Positions 1 to 7,085 of a stretch of 13,288 bases of DNA are shown in pieces. Under the pieces are notes generated by a model. That model had not been told where the DNA came from. It was given only the letters and a program-made list of their open reading frames with translations, and ran no database searches. How positions within the stretch are numbered: position 1 is the first letter of the stretch; each line of letters starts with the position of its first letter. Made by a program: the position numbers and the translations under genes. Source of the stretch: Nitrospirota bacterium (GTDB taxonomy: Bacteria; Nitrospirota; Nitrospiria; Nitrospirales; UBA8639); assembly GCA_029881175.1 (NCBI GenBank), contig JAOUNC010000025.1:1-13288 (forward strand). The letters run 5' to 3'.

Positions 1-693
1 CGTTGGGAAGTCCGGGCCCTTCAGGGATTTCATGAGATCGGCAATCGAGGCGTCTCGATTGGCAATGAGCGCAATGGCCGCATCAATCACTTCGCCAAGA
101 TTATGCGGAGGCATATTCGTGGCCATGCCCACGGCAATGCCGGTCGCTCCGTTCACCAGGAGATTGGGATATCGGGCGGGCAGGACCAACGGTTCTTCAG
201 CTTTGCCGTCGTAGTTGGGTTGAAAATCGACGGTGTCTTTGTTGAGTTCGTTTAACAGTTCAAGCGCGAGAGGGGTGAGGCGGGCTTCGGTATACCGGTA
301 GGCGGCCGGACGATCTCCGTCTTGACTACCGAAATTGCCGTGGCCGTCGACTAAGGTCGCACGGAGGGACCATGGTTGGGCCATACGAGCCATGGCATCA
401 TAGACGGCCACGTCTCCGTGTGGATGCCATTCGCCGATCACAGACCCCACGACCTTGGCACTTTTGATGGGTGGGCGATCTGGCGTAAGGCGATGATTGT
501 GGTACATCGAAAACAAGATGCGCCGTTGTACCGGCTTCAAGCCGTCACGAATGTCAGGAAGGGCGCGAGAGGTAATCACTGACAACGCATAGTTTAAATA
601 GCGTTGTCGGGTTGTTTCGTCTAAAGGAACCGGAATGACGGTGGTCGCGATGTCGGTGGAAGTGGATGTCGGAGTTTTCGGGCGTTTCGCCAT
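1..693 (-). CDS. Type IIA DNA topoisomerase subunit A (GyrA/ParC family), N-terminal part
   Basis: This is the DNA breakage-reunion subunit that works with a GyrB/ParE ATPase to pass one duplex through another. It is read from ATG at 693 and stays open for 231 codons to the window edge, so the rest of the gene lies outside. Family blocks appear in order: [18 protein letters not shown] (residues 43-60), [18 protein letters not shown] (77-94), [13 protein letters not shown] (115-127) and [10 protein letters not shown] (130-139). Y134 aligns with the DNA-cleaving tyrosine (E. coli GyrA Y122). The position matching E. coli GyrA S83 is V95, while the D87 equivalent is D99. The start has AAAGG nine bases upstream. 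The motifs are unmistakable for the family, but GyrA versus ParC cannot be decided because the C-terminal domain and partner gene are not visible. It lies 137 bp downstream of the M23 gene on the same strand, so co-transcription is possible. Confidence 0.95.
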   Translation of the reverse strand, partial: MAKRPKTPTSTSTDIATTVIPVPLDETTRQRYLNYALSVITSRALPDIRDGLKPVQRRILFSMYHNHRLTPDRPPIKSAKVVGSVIGEWHPHGDVAVYDAMARMAQPWSLRATLVDGHGNFGSQDGDRPAAYRYTEARLTPLALELLNELNKDTVDFQPNYDGKAEEPLVLPARYPNLLVNGATGIAVGMATNMPPHNLGEVIDAAIALIANRDASIADLMKSLKGPDFPT

Positions 694-830
694 ACAACAA
701 AGCCTTTAGCGCATGAATGAAAATCTGAAATAAGCCACAGATGAACCAGCCTCAATGAAAGGATGAAGGAACCGCATGGCTTCCACATCTTCCTTGACTC
801 CTGGCAGCATACTTCTCACTTTTTTCGGAG

Positions 831-2351
831 TTACGGAGTAGGAGCGGCTGTCGGTCCGAATTCTTTGGACGGCGGTTCTGGTTCTGGCGTTGCATCGGAA
901 GCTTTGGTCAGGGAGGGCAGGCCGAGTTGATCTTTGATCCGCGTTTTGACCCAAAATGGGTCCCACCATTCCGTGGGATTCACCTGTTCGCCATGTAAGA
1001 TCAGACTGAAGTGCAAGTGATCGCCACCGGCGAGTCCCGTTGTGCCGGACTTGCCAATGGGTTGGCCTATCGTGACGTCATCCCCGACCTTGACGGCGAT
1101 TGAAGACAAATGAGCATAGAGCGACAGGAGCCCGTAGCCATGATCCAGGATGATCGTGTTGCCATAGATCCCGAGGTAGCCTGCAAACAGCACCTGGCCA
1201 TAATTGGAGGCTTCGACGGGATAATGTTTGGTCACGGCGAGATCAAAGCCTAAATGATCCTGGGTGTCCACGATCTTGCCGTTGTACATATATTGGCGAT
1301 GATCAGCAAACGAGGCTTCGACCTGAGAGCCGGAAAGTTGACGAAAGGCGCCTTTCCATAACAGCTCTGGTCGGGAACGTTTGGTGAGATCACTAATGGT
1401 TTGATTGTTCATGATGCGCAAGGTGCCATTGACCTGGAGAAAGTCTGCCAGCAGGTCATTCTTGCTTGAGAGCTCAGGCGTTTGCGCGAGAATGGATGGA
1501 ACGGTTTTCCGGATAAAGGCATCTGAGATTTGAATAGGTCGGGTGCGCCAGAATTGGGGTTTAATGCGAGCGTCGACATCTAACATGGCGCTGTTGCCAA
1601 ACCCGTCATCGGCAATGATTTGAATGGGCGTGTTTCGTGGCGCATTGTAGGGAAAAGCCACCAAAGCAAACATCCCGGCCTTGTCGGGAGCCGGGAAGCC
1701 TGGGAAAAAGGCATCCCCGATTTTCACTCCATGCGTGGGAACGTCCGGGATGACGCGATAACGAACGACAGCCGAGCCACCCTGTACAATGGTTGCCGGT
1801 GGCGAGATGAGTTCCACTCGAGGTGGTGTGAATTGGGGGGTAAAGGCTTGTTCCAGGCGTTGACTGTTGCCTTCGAAGAGGTTGCGCCAGGAATAATCAC
1901 GAGACGTGATGATTATTTGGGCTTGACCTTGACGTCGAGGAAGCTCTGGATTGGCATAGGGGATGGTGGTAAAGGTAAATTCATGCTCTGTCCCGCCGGC
2001 GACGGTTAGCCACCCTTCCGAGGGAAAATCCTGGTCGGTTAAGACGAACGTCTCCAGGTTGTGGATAATGCGGATTGAGACATCGCGGAGGCCTGTTTCA
2101 GTATCATGAATCCGGACCACAAGCGGCGTGGTCGGCCCGACCAGCTCGAAGGGCTGTTCCAGAGAAATCTCGGGAGGGGTCGAATCGCCCCATCGCGCGT
2201 TTCCAAGGAGTCCTAGGTACGTCGCGATGAGTCCGAAGAAGATGACAATCAGCAGAACTTTTTTGGACACGATAACGGTAACTCTTACTTCAGGGGGAAA
2301 TCGCCTGCGGGATAGAGAATGTAAAAATATCTTTCTAGTTATACCATACAC
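831..2351 (-). CDS. Membrane-anchored M23 family metallo-endopeptidase (LytM-like)
   Basis: This is a predicted peptidoglycan endopeptidase, cutting peptide cross-links in the periplasm. The C-terminal domain carries the full M23 zinc site: HLGFD (H366 and D370), YAHLS (H414) and DHLHFS (H445, H447), so it should be active rather than a degenerate activator. A hydrophobic segment near residues 32-50 (VLLIVIFFGLIATYLGLLG) is a signal anchor. Residues about 57-340 have beta-rich, Ig-like character, and the tail after about 486 is proline-rich. The start is uncertain. ATG at 2351 has AAGGG five bases upstream and gives 506 residues. GTG at 2270 gives 479 residues and a more typical short basic N-terminus (VSKK) before the membrane segment. 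It is divergent from mreB, which suggests a cell-wall role. Family assignment is firm; substrate is inferred. Confidence 0.93.
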   Translation of the reverse strand: MYGITRKIFLHSLSRRRFPPEVRVTVIVSKKVLLIVIFFGLIATYLGLLGNARWGDSTPPEISLEQPFELVGPTTPLVVRIHDTETGLRDVSIRIIHNLETFVLTDQDFPSEGWLTVAGGTEHEFTFTTIPYANPELPRRQGQAQIIITSRDYSWRNLFEGNSQRLEQAFTPQFTPPRVELISPPATIVQGGSAVVRYRVIPDVPTHGVKIGDAFFPGFPAPDKAGMFALVAFPYNAPRNTPIQIIADDGFGNSAMLDVDARIKPQFWRTRPIQISDAFIRKTVPSILAQTPELSSKNDLLADFLQVNGTLRIMNNQTISDLTKRSRPELLWKGAFRQLSGSQVEASFADHRQYMYNGKIVDTQDHLGFDLAVTKHYPVEASNYGQVLFAGYLGIYGNTIILDHGYGLLSLYAHLSSIAVKVGDDVTIGQPIGKSGTTGLAGGDHLHFSLILHGEQVNPTEWWDPFWVKTRIKDQLGLPSLTKASDATPEPEPPSKEFGPTAAPTP

Positions 2352-2766
2352 GCCCTTGAGAGCAAGCGCTTACTCAACAAGATTTGTCGGAAAAGACGTA
2401 AGAAATGTCACACGGCTTCTGATGGGCAACAAGGACAATCTCCTATCTCCCACTGGACTCTTGACATCGACACGGTGATCGCCTAGCCTGTGCCGGGCCA
2501 AGTCTCGGTCATGGGTTTGGTATTCCCCCACCCCGGACAATCTGTGATTTTTCAGTTGAGATTCGGAGAAATCCTAACTTCTGGATTGTTTCGGTAGCGG
2601 TAGGATTCATGGATGAGCCTATGGCTTCATAGCACGGTTCTCGAATTTTTTTTCATTTATTCCTTTATTTTTGCAAGTCGTTACCCGATTATATGTCGAG
2701 AGTGCGTTATGCACGAGTACATGATCGACCTTTTCTGATCCACGTTCTTTTGATTATGGGGGCTCC
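2352..2766. other. Intergenic spacer between divergent M23 peptidase and mreB
   Basis: These 415 bases hold no gene I can support. They must contain the promoters for both neighbours. The mreB-proximal part has a T-rich tract around 2645-2672 and a short GTGC/GCAC inverted repeat near 2703-2715. A GGGGG ribosome-binding site sits just before the mreB ATG. Confidence 0.6.
2461..2489 (+). promoter_or_regulatory. Candidate sigma-70 promoter for mreB
   Basis: A perfect -35 box TTGACA (2461-2466) is followed after exactly 17 bases by TAGCCT (2484-2489), which matches the -10 consensus at only three of six positions. If used, it would give mreB a leader of roughly 270 bases. The -35 and spacing are good but the -10 is weak, so this is tentative. 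Confidence 0.3.
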
Positions 2767-3795
2767 ATGGCAGGGTTAAGTGATGTGCTGGGCTGGTTTT
2801 CGAGTGATCTCGCCATTGATTTAGGCACCGCCACCACGTTGGTGTATGTTCGAGGTAAGGGTATTACCTTGAGCGAACCGTCGGTGGTCGCTATTGATAA
2901 ACAAACCAACACCGTCTTGGCTGTGGGTGTCGAAGCCAAGCGCATGGTCGGTCGAACTCCTGGCAATATCGTGGCGATTCGCCCGATCAAAGAAGGCGTG
3001 ATTGCTGATTTTGCCATGACGGAACGGATGTTGGAATACTTTATTACGAAGTCTCACAACCGACGAGCCTTTGTGCGACCCAGATGTATTATTGGGGTTC
3101 CCTCACGTATCACAGAAGTTGAACAACGAGCGGTCCGGGAATCCGCGGGCCAAGCCGGAGCTCGGGAAGTCTATCTTATTGAAGAGCCCGTGGCTGCGGC
3201 GATAGGCGCCGGGCTTCCTATCACCGAACCATCAGGAAATATGGTGGTGGATATCGGTGGGGGCACGACTGATATTGCCGTCATCTCTCTCGGGGGCATT
3301 GTGTGCAGCGAATCCGTGAAAGTCGCTGGAGATTCGATGGACGATGCGATCCTGAGCTATATCAAGCGCCGGTATAATTTGCTCATTGGCGAACACATGG
3401 CTGAACGCGTGAAAATTGAAGTTGGATCAGCCTATCCGTTGGAGCAGGCCAAAACCATGATGGTCAAAGGTCGAGATATGATTTCCGGGATTCCTCGAAC
3501 AGTGGTAGTGAACGATTCGGAAATTCGAGAAGCCTTGGAAGATCCCATTCATGCGATTGTTAACGCCTTGCGTAATGCACTCGAAAATACCCCCCCGGAA
3601 TTGGCGGGTGATATCATTGATAAGGGTGTGGTCATTACGGGCGGCGGTTCTCTGTTGCCGGGTCTCGCGACCAGATTTCAGGAAGAAACCAATCTCCCTA
3701 TTATTACGGTTGAGGATCCGCTCACGTCCGTTGTCTATGGAGTTGGCAAGGTTCTCGACGAAATCGAGTTATTCCGAAAAGTCCAGAAGTTTTAG
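2767..3795 (+). CDS. mreB: Rod-shape-determining actin homologue MreB
   Basis: MreB is the bacterial actin that polymerises under the inner membrane and guides the elongasome during lateral wall synthesis. The 342 residues are full length for the family. The ATPase signatures are all present: phosphate-1 [15 protein letters not shown] (18-32), the catalytic-glutamate segment [13 protein letters not shown] (137-149), phosphate-2 [12 protein letters not shown] (161-172) and the adenosine motif [12 protein letters not shown] (289-300). The N-terminal [11 protein letters not shown] resembles the short membrane-binding helix seen in Gram-negative MreB. The ATG has GGGGG four bases upstream. mreC and mreD do not follow; the next gene is convergent, so mreB here is a stand-alone unit paired divergently with an M23 endopeptidase. 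Confidence 0.98.
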   Translation: MAGLSDVLGWFSSDLAIDLGTATTLVYVRGKGITLSEPSVVAIDKQTNTVLAVGVEAKRMVGRTPGNIVAIRPIKEGVIADFAMTERMLEYFITKSHNRRAFVRPRCIIGVPSRITEVEQRAVRESAGQAGAREVYLIEEPVAAAIGAGLPITEPSGNMVVDIGGGTTDIAVISLGGIVCSESVKVAGDSMDDAILSYIKRRYNLLIGEHMAERVKIEVGSAYPLEQAKTMMVKGRDMISGIPRTVVVNDSEIREALEDPIHAIVNALRNALENTPPELAGDIIDKGVVITGGGSLLPGLATRFQEETNLPIITVEDPLTSVVYGVGKVLDEIELFRKVQKF

Positions 3796-3806
3796 CCCGT
3801 CTTCTA

Positions 3807-3834
3807 TAGAGACGTCCCGGTGGGAAATCTTCTT
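3807..3834 (-). repeat. 28-nt palindromic repeat, copy 1 (3' of the dehydrogenase)
   Basis: Read on the minus strand, these 28 bases match 12913-12940 on the plus strand at 26 positions. The core is CCCACCGGGACGTCTCTA. In this copy two changes (TTT in place of CGT) shorten the left arm of the hairpin that is perfect in copy 2. It overlaps two bases of the dehydrogenase TAA and fills most of the 37-bp gap between that gene and convergent mreB. A role as transcript end or RNA-stability hairpin is plausible, but there is no T-run typical of an intrinsic terminator. Confidence 0.75.
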
Positions 3835-4984
3835 AGAGTTTTGAATCGACTGTTCTGGAAACTATCTCAACAATTTCCCCTCCGTACCCCACGACGTAGA
3901 GTTCTCCAGCCCAATCTTCCCCAAACGAAGTAATTTGTAGGGTGGTGTCCAGTAGCAGTCGTGTGGTGCCTTCCCGGTATCCCCAGATTTCCCCGGAGCA
4001 AAAATCGCCGAAAACGTAGGTGCCGAACAAGGCTGGAATCTTCGCCCCGCGATAGACATACCCACCTGTTACAGAGCAGCGCCCCTGTTCGTGCGCATAT
4101 TCAGTGACGGGGTCAACCAGGTTTGGAATATTTCGGCAATGCGTTTCAGGATCGAAACAATGCGTGCCTTCCAAGAGGCGCCATCCATAATTTTTCCCCT
4201 TCGTCACGACATTGATTTCTTCCCATTTGTTTTGACCGACGTCGCCAGCCCACAGATCGCCGGTCTTTCGATCAAACGAAAAACGCCAGGGATTGCGAAG
4301 GCCCCAGGCAAAAATTTCCGGCCGGCCTGGTGAGTTGACCAAGGGGTTGTCGGGGGGAATGCCATAGGGGGGATGTGGATCCACATCAATTCGAAGCACT
4401 TTCCCCAGTAGTTCATTTCGATTCTGGGCATAATTCTTCGGATCGCCACCTGCCCCCCCATCGCCCATGCCAATATACAGATAGTGGTCCGGGCCAAAGG
4501 CAATCATTCCACCATTATGATTTCCGTATGGTTGGGGAATGACTAAGAGGACGGATTCTTTCGGGTCAGCTTGATTGGGGTTTGAGGACACATGATATTC
4601 AGCAATGACCGTCGCCCGATCCTCCGCCCGGGTATAATTGACAAACACTCGTCCATTGTCAGAAAAGAGAGGATGAAAGGCTAGGCCTAATAATCCGCGT
4701 TCGCCCCTAGTGGATAGTTTTTCGGCGATATTCAGAAATGGTGATGGAAGAACGGTGCTCCCTTTGATGATGAGTATGCGGCCATCTTGTTCGACGACGA
4801 AGAGGCGATGGGACTCATCAGGACTAGCCGTCACAAAAACGGGCTTGGAAAATCGATGGTTGATGATTGTTTGAGAGTCGAGGGAGCTAGTGGAAATTTC
4901 CGGTTTGCCAGACAGTCCCCAGGCCAGTGATGGTAGCATCATGAGGCCGAGCCAAAGACGGAGGCTAGCCAGCCTGTTGCCCAT
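3833..4984 (-). CDS. Secreted PQQ-dependent sugar dehydrogenase-like protein (glucose/sorbosone dehydrogenase family)
   Basis: This is a six-bladed beta-propeller of the soluble glucose/aldose sugar dehydrogenase family, which typically oxidises aldoses in the periplasm using PQQ. From ATG 4984 it is 383 residues and opens with a clear signal peptide (MGNRLASLRLWLGLMMLP, then SLAWG). Family motifs include GNHNGGMIAFGPDHYLYIGM (154-173) with a His in the position of the catalytic base, GDGGAGGDP, FAWGLRNPWRFSFDR (225-239) with the conserved Arg, GDVGQNKWEEIN and CSVTGGYVYRG. Four cysteines (276, 283, 303, 329) suggest disulfides, fitting export. The frame stays open upstream to ATG 5116. That start would overlap the divergent gene at 5115 and bury the signal peptide, so I prefer 4984 even though its ribosome-binding site is weak. 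PQQ binding is inferred from the family, and the natural substrate is unknown. Confidence 0.88.
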   Translation of the reverse strand: MGNRLASLRLWLGLMMLPSLAWGLSGKPEISTSSLDSQTIINHRFSKPVFVTASPDESHRLFVVEQDGRILIIKGSTVLPSPFLNIAEKLSTRGERGLLGLAFHPLFSDNGRVFVNYTRAEDRATVIAEYHVSSNPNQADPKESVLLVIPQPYGNHNGGMIAFGPDHYLYIGMGDGGAGGDPKNYAQNRNELLGKVLRIDVDPHPPYGIPPDNPLVNSPGRPEIFAWGLRNPWRFSFDRKTGDLWAGDVGQNKWEEINVVTKGKNYGWRLLEGTHCFDPETHCRNIPNLVDPVTEYAHEQGRCSVTGGYVYRGAKIPALFGTYVFGDFCSGEIWGYREGTTRLLLDTTLQITSFGEDWAGELYVVGYGGEIVEIVSRTVDSKL

Positions 4985-5050
4985 ATATTTACAAGAGGGG
5001 CGAGCTGTTGGGGAGGGTATGAATGCGAGCTGAGAAGGTGAAGCCAGGGA

Positions 5051-5080
5051 TTGCACAGGAAATCCAGGGCTTGTTATAAA
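5051..5080 (+). promoter_or_regulatory. Extended -10 promoter for the small cysteine-protein genes
   Basis: TGTTATAAA (5072-5080) contains the TG-N extended element and a five-of-six -10 box (TATAAA). A weak -35 (TTGCAC, 5051-5056) lies 18 bases upstream. The expected start near 5087 leaves a leader of about 28 bases carrying the AAGGAG at 5103-5108. It lies between the divergent dehydrogenase start at 4984 and the gene at 5115, which supports placing the dehydrogenase start there. Confidence 0.5.
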
Positions 5081-5114
5081 CTGATGAAGCAGTCTTTTTA
5101 AGAAGGAGTGATAC

Positions 5115-5309
5115 ATGATCCTCAAATATGAATCAGATATCCTGGATGATGAGAACGCCCGTGGTAAGTTTTACCATGTGTGTCAAGGCCGGATCCAGGA
5201 GACGCCCCTGTCCGTTCCCCCACAAGACCAGCCCATCGAATGCCCTGTATGTGAAATTGATCTGGAACAGGAAGACTTCATGTTGGCCCAGCAACGTGGA
5301 TGGGCATAA
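5115..5309 (+). CDS. Small acidic cysteine-containing protein, function unknown
   Basis: This is a 64-residue protein I do not recognise. ATG 5115 has a textbook AAGGAG six bases upstream and a promoter-like element before it, so expression is credible. It has H21-x-C23 and C43-x2-C46 (in IECPVCEIDL), which could make one zinc or other metal site across two knuckles, but the fourth ligand would have to be the histidine. There is no signal peptide or membrane segment. The gene 49 bases downstream encodes another small CxxC-type protein, so the two may be co-transcribed. The metal site is inferred from cysteine spacing only. Confidence 0.75.
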   Translation: MILKYESDILDDENARGKFYHVCQGRIQETPLSVPPQDQPIECPVCEIDLEQEDFMLAQQRGWA

Positions 5310-5358
5310 TGGGTGTTGACCCCGAACCGTTTTTCGCTGGAAGGATTTGACGGCCATC

Positions 5359-5568
5359 ATGTCAGGAAGCTCAGGACGAAAAACAGTATCAGTGATGCGG
5401 GGAAGAATGATCCTCTGCTCCGTCTGTTATGATTCCGTCCACGAAGAAAAATTAGTTGATGCGAAAAATTATGTGGAAGATCACGAAGCCTTTTTTGATC
5501 TCATTTGTCCAGGTTGTGAAGATCTAAACCGTCCTCTCATTGATGACATGCTTGGCAGTTCTGAGTAA
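5359..5568 (+). CDS. Small zinc-ribbon-like protein, function unknown
   Basis: The protein has two CxxC knuckles, CSVC and CPGC, 26 residues apart, a classic four-cysteine zinc-ribbon layout, followed by an acidic tail (LIDDMLGSSE). From ATG 5359 it is 69 residues (Cys 20, 23, 50, 53). The start is unsettled. ATG 5359 has GGAAGG about 14 bases upstream, rather far. ATG 5407 has GGGGA three bases upstream and would give 53 residues beginning MILCSVC. I keep the longer form but hold it loosely. It follows the other small cysteine protein on the same strand. A regulatory or nucleic-acid-binding role is possible for such ribbons, but nothing here proves it. Confidence 0.72.
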   Translation: MSGSSGRKTVSVMRGRMILCSVCYDSVHEEKLVDAKNYVEDHEAFFDLICPGCEDLNRPLIDDMLGSSE

Positions 5569-5688
5569 GTCGTCTTTATCCCCAATCAGCCTCAGCGTCA
5601 CATTTCGTCTTAAGATCCTCGTGCCTTCCATCGGTTCCTCTGGTTGAGCCACTCCTTCACCCTAACAATGGGATGAGTCTCGTGATTG

Positions 5689-5724
5689 TGTGAAAATTTT
5701 CCCAAGACGTAATGGGAAATCACA
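5689..5724. promoter_or_regulatory. Interrupted inverted repeat upstream of the exported orphan
   Basis: Inner arms TTTCCCA (5698-5704) and TGGGAAA (5713-5719) flank an 8-base loop. Outer arms TGTGA (5689-5693) and TCACA (5720-5724) pair with a 4-base bulge on the left. It lies in the 243-bp gap between the zinc-ribbon gene and the gene at 5812. It could be a transcript-end hairpin for the upstream pair or an operator for the downstream gene. There is no T-run. Confidence 0.4.
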
Positions 5725-5811
5725 AAACATGTTCAATTCCCTCTGAACGTGACCGATAAGAACAAATAGGAGTCAAAGCATTCGAAGCCGTTCCCAACAA
5801 GGAGGTGCCTG

Positions 5812-6264
5812 ATGGGGAGCTTCAGAGATGGGCCGTTTATCGGTAAGGTTCCTTGGGTCATACCACTACTGTTATGTGTTGCTCCCTTTCCTGCCTGGTC
5901 GTGTGATTCTCAACTCAATCCTCAAGCGTTTCAATCGAACGTCTCCAACGACAACGATCTTCTCCCCAATGGCATGCTAGCTATTCGCTATCCGGGAACA
6001 GGGCAGGAAGTTTCACCGCACGTGAGCGTACATCGCGTGATGATGACCTTACCGGGTCGACAACTCGCCATTCCCGAAGCCAAGAATCCCGAGTATCTCG
6101 TGGTAGAAGTCGATGGCACGATAGGGTGGATGACTTACCTTGTCGCCGCCCATGCCTTGTTTTATGGGGTTGGCCAGGATAGCTTGGGTTTTCCGGAAAG
6201 GATGTGGGTTGATTCAGAAGAAGATGGGCTCAATGGCAATGAACACTTAAATGGGCAGCAGTAG
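5812..6264 (+). CDS. Exported protein of unknown function
   Basis: The 150-residue protein has a strong ribosome-binding site (AAGGAGGTG, four bases before ATG). Its N-terminus is signal-peptide-like: a charged start, the hydrophobic stretch VPWVIPLLLCVAPFPAW (13-29), then SC at 30-31. The AWSC context is not a proper lipobox because tryptophan is at -2, so ordinary cleavage near residue 30 is likelier than lipidation. The mature part has no motif I recognise. It has moderately hydrophobic patches (GTIGWMTYLVAAHALFYGVG, 102-121) and an acidic, Asn/Gly-rich end. A PAS-domain gene follows on the same strand after 106 bp. Start and coding status are well supported; function is not. Confidence 0.75.
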   Translation: MGSFRDGPFIGKVPWVIPLLLCVAPFPAWSCDSQLNPQAFQSNVSNDNDLLPNGMLAIRYPGTGQEVSPHVSVHRVMMTLPGRQLAIPEAKNPEYLVVEVDGTIGWMTYLVAAHALFYGVGQDSLGFPERMWVDSEEDGLNGNEHLNGQQ

Positions 6265-6358
6265 ATGGTGGCCTGAGGCGTCAACTCAGAACAAATTGTC
6301 AGGAATCGATCTTGATTCCCCGGTTCCGTCTTTCTACACTACAGTTTCCATCGTGACC

Positions 6359-6365
6359 AAGGAGG
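6359..6365 (+). promoter_or_regulatory. Ribosome-binding site that decides the GTG start of the PAS gene
   Basis: AAGGAGG lies five bases before GTG at 6371. The upstream in-frame ATG at 6251 has nothing comparable and overlaps the previous gene. Confidence 0.75.
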
Positions 6366-6370
6366 GTTCG

Positions 6371-6844
6371 GTGTCAACTGCACGCTGGTCAATCGACAAA
6401 TGGCACAATCTGTTTCGGATGCTTTTCCGTCCGGAACACGTCGCTTTTTTCCCGCACAAAGTCTTTCGTTGGGATGCCCAAGGGATTTATCGGGATTGTT
6501 TTTACCCATTCCCATGCGAGCACTTACTGGGGGGAGAAACGATCGTGGGGAAGTCGGTGAAAGATGTACTGCCCAAAAATGTGAGCTATTCGGTTCAGAA
6601 AGCCTTACGAATAACTCTCCGTCAAAGGTTGCCGCAAGAGGTGCAATGTGTGTTGTCTGCGGGGAAACATTTCTCAGTGGCGTCGGTCCGGTTCTTTCCC
6701 TATGATTCAGAAGTGCTGGGTTTTGTCACTGATTATGATGTCAGCGGAAAGCCCGTAATTCACGTCACTCCCGATCTCCCTGCCATTGGATTTCTGAGCC
6801 GACAGACTTGCGACTCGCCTCTAAGTTCTAACACTCTTCTCTAA
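6371..6844 (+). CDS. Stand-alone PAS-domain protein
   Basis: From GTG 6371 this is 157 residues, almost all one PAS fold. The fold runs from a domain entry at FRWDAQGIYRDCF (32-44) through VGKSVKDVLPKNVSYSVQKA (59-78), a common PAS core pattern in which the 'G-x-x-x-x-DVLP' turn leads into the F-helix. It continues with EVQCVLSAGKHFSVASVRFF (90-109) and EVLGFVTDYDVSG (114-126), the place where sensor kinases usually read 'vRDIT'. There is no kinase, GGDEF, HTH or other output domain and no membrane segment, so it may bind a ligand or act by protein contact. The upstream in-frame ATG (6251) would overlap the preceding gene by 14 bases and lacks a ribosome-binding site. The PAS call is by eye and the ligand is unknown. 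Confidence 0.72.
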   Translation: MSTARWSIDKWHNLFRMLFRPEHVAFFPHKVFRWDAQGIYRDCFYPFPCEHLLGGETIVGKSVKDVLPKNVSYSVQKALRITLRQRLPQEVQCVLSAGKHFSVASVRFFPYDSEVLGFVTDYDVSGKPVIHVTPDLPAIGFLSRQTCDSPLSSNTLL

Positions 6845-6938
6845 AAATATATCCTCAAAAAATCCTGATGGGAGTGTTGAATAATAATAATTCCCAAGGG
6901 CATATTGGCCCACAGGTACGTTGGATATCGGAGGCCTC

Positions 6939-7084
6939 GGGGCGGTTCAAAAAAGCATGCCCTGAGCTTTGTCGAAGGGTTCGTCCAGCAAGGCCGCAGC
7001 CAGTTTTGCTCGCAGAGCGTACTTCCAGTACGTGAGCACGGAAAACTGGCTAGAACGCCGCTGGCGGCTTTTTTCAACAGCCCC
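6939..7084. repeat. 146-bp inverted-repeat element (MITE- or REP-like)
   Basis: The ends are 18-base inverted repeats matching at 16 positions: GGGGCGGTTCAAAAAAGC (6939-6956) and GCTTTTTTCAACAGCCCC (7067-7084). Inside is a second, longer hairpin with arms CCAGTTTT (7000-7007) and AAAACTGG (7042-7049) closing on CGTAC/GTACG. The segment CCCTGAGCTTTGTCGAAGGG (6960-6979) resembles a palindromic motif I remember as dispersed through many bacterial genomes. It encodes no transposase. Its right end is one base from the stop codon of the convergent FmdB-type gene, and it lies 94 bases beyond the PAS gene stop, so it could also end transcripts from both sides. Confidence 0.82.
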
Positions 7085-7085
7085 C

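Noticed and set aside
1620..2009. 129-codon plus-strand frame inside the M23 gene
   Set aside because: It lies wholly antisense to a well-supported gene with intact motifs and has no protein-like features or ribosome-binding site.
5689..5724. CRP-type TGTGA-N6-TCACA site
   Set aside because: The half-sites are 26 bases apart, far from the 6-base spacing of a CRP operator.
5838..5905. Lipoprotein signal in the exported orphan
   Set aside because: The residue before the cysteine context is AWS; tryptophan at -2 does not fit a lipobox.
5812..6844. One frameshifted gene formed by the exported orphan and the PAS frame
   Set aside because: The PAS frame has its own strong ribosome-binding site and GTG, and the residues between the two do not continue a domain.
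6939..7084. Insertion sequence
   Set aside because: It has terminal inverted repeats but no transposase and is only 146 bp, so at most it is a non-autonomous element.
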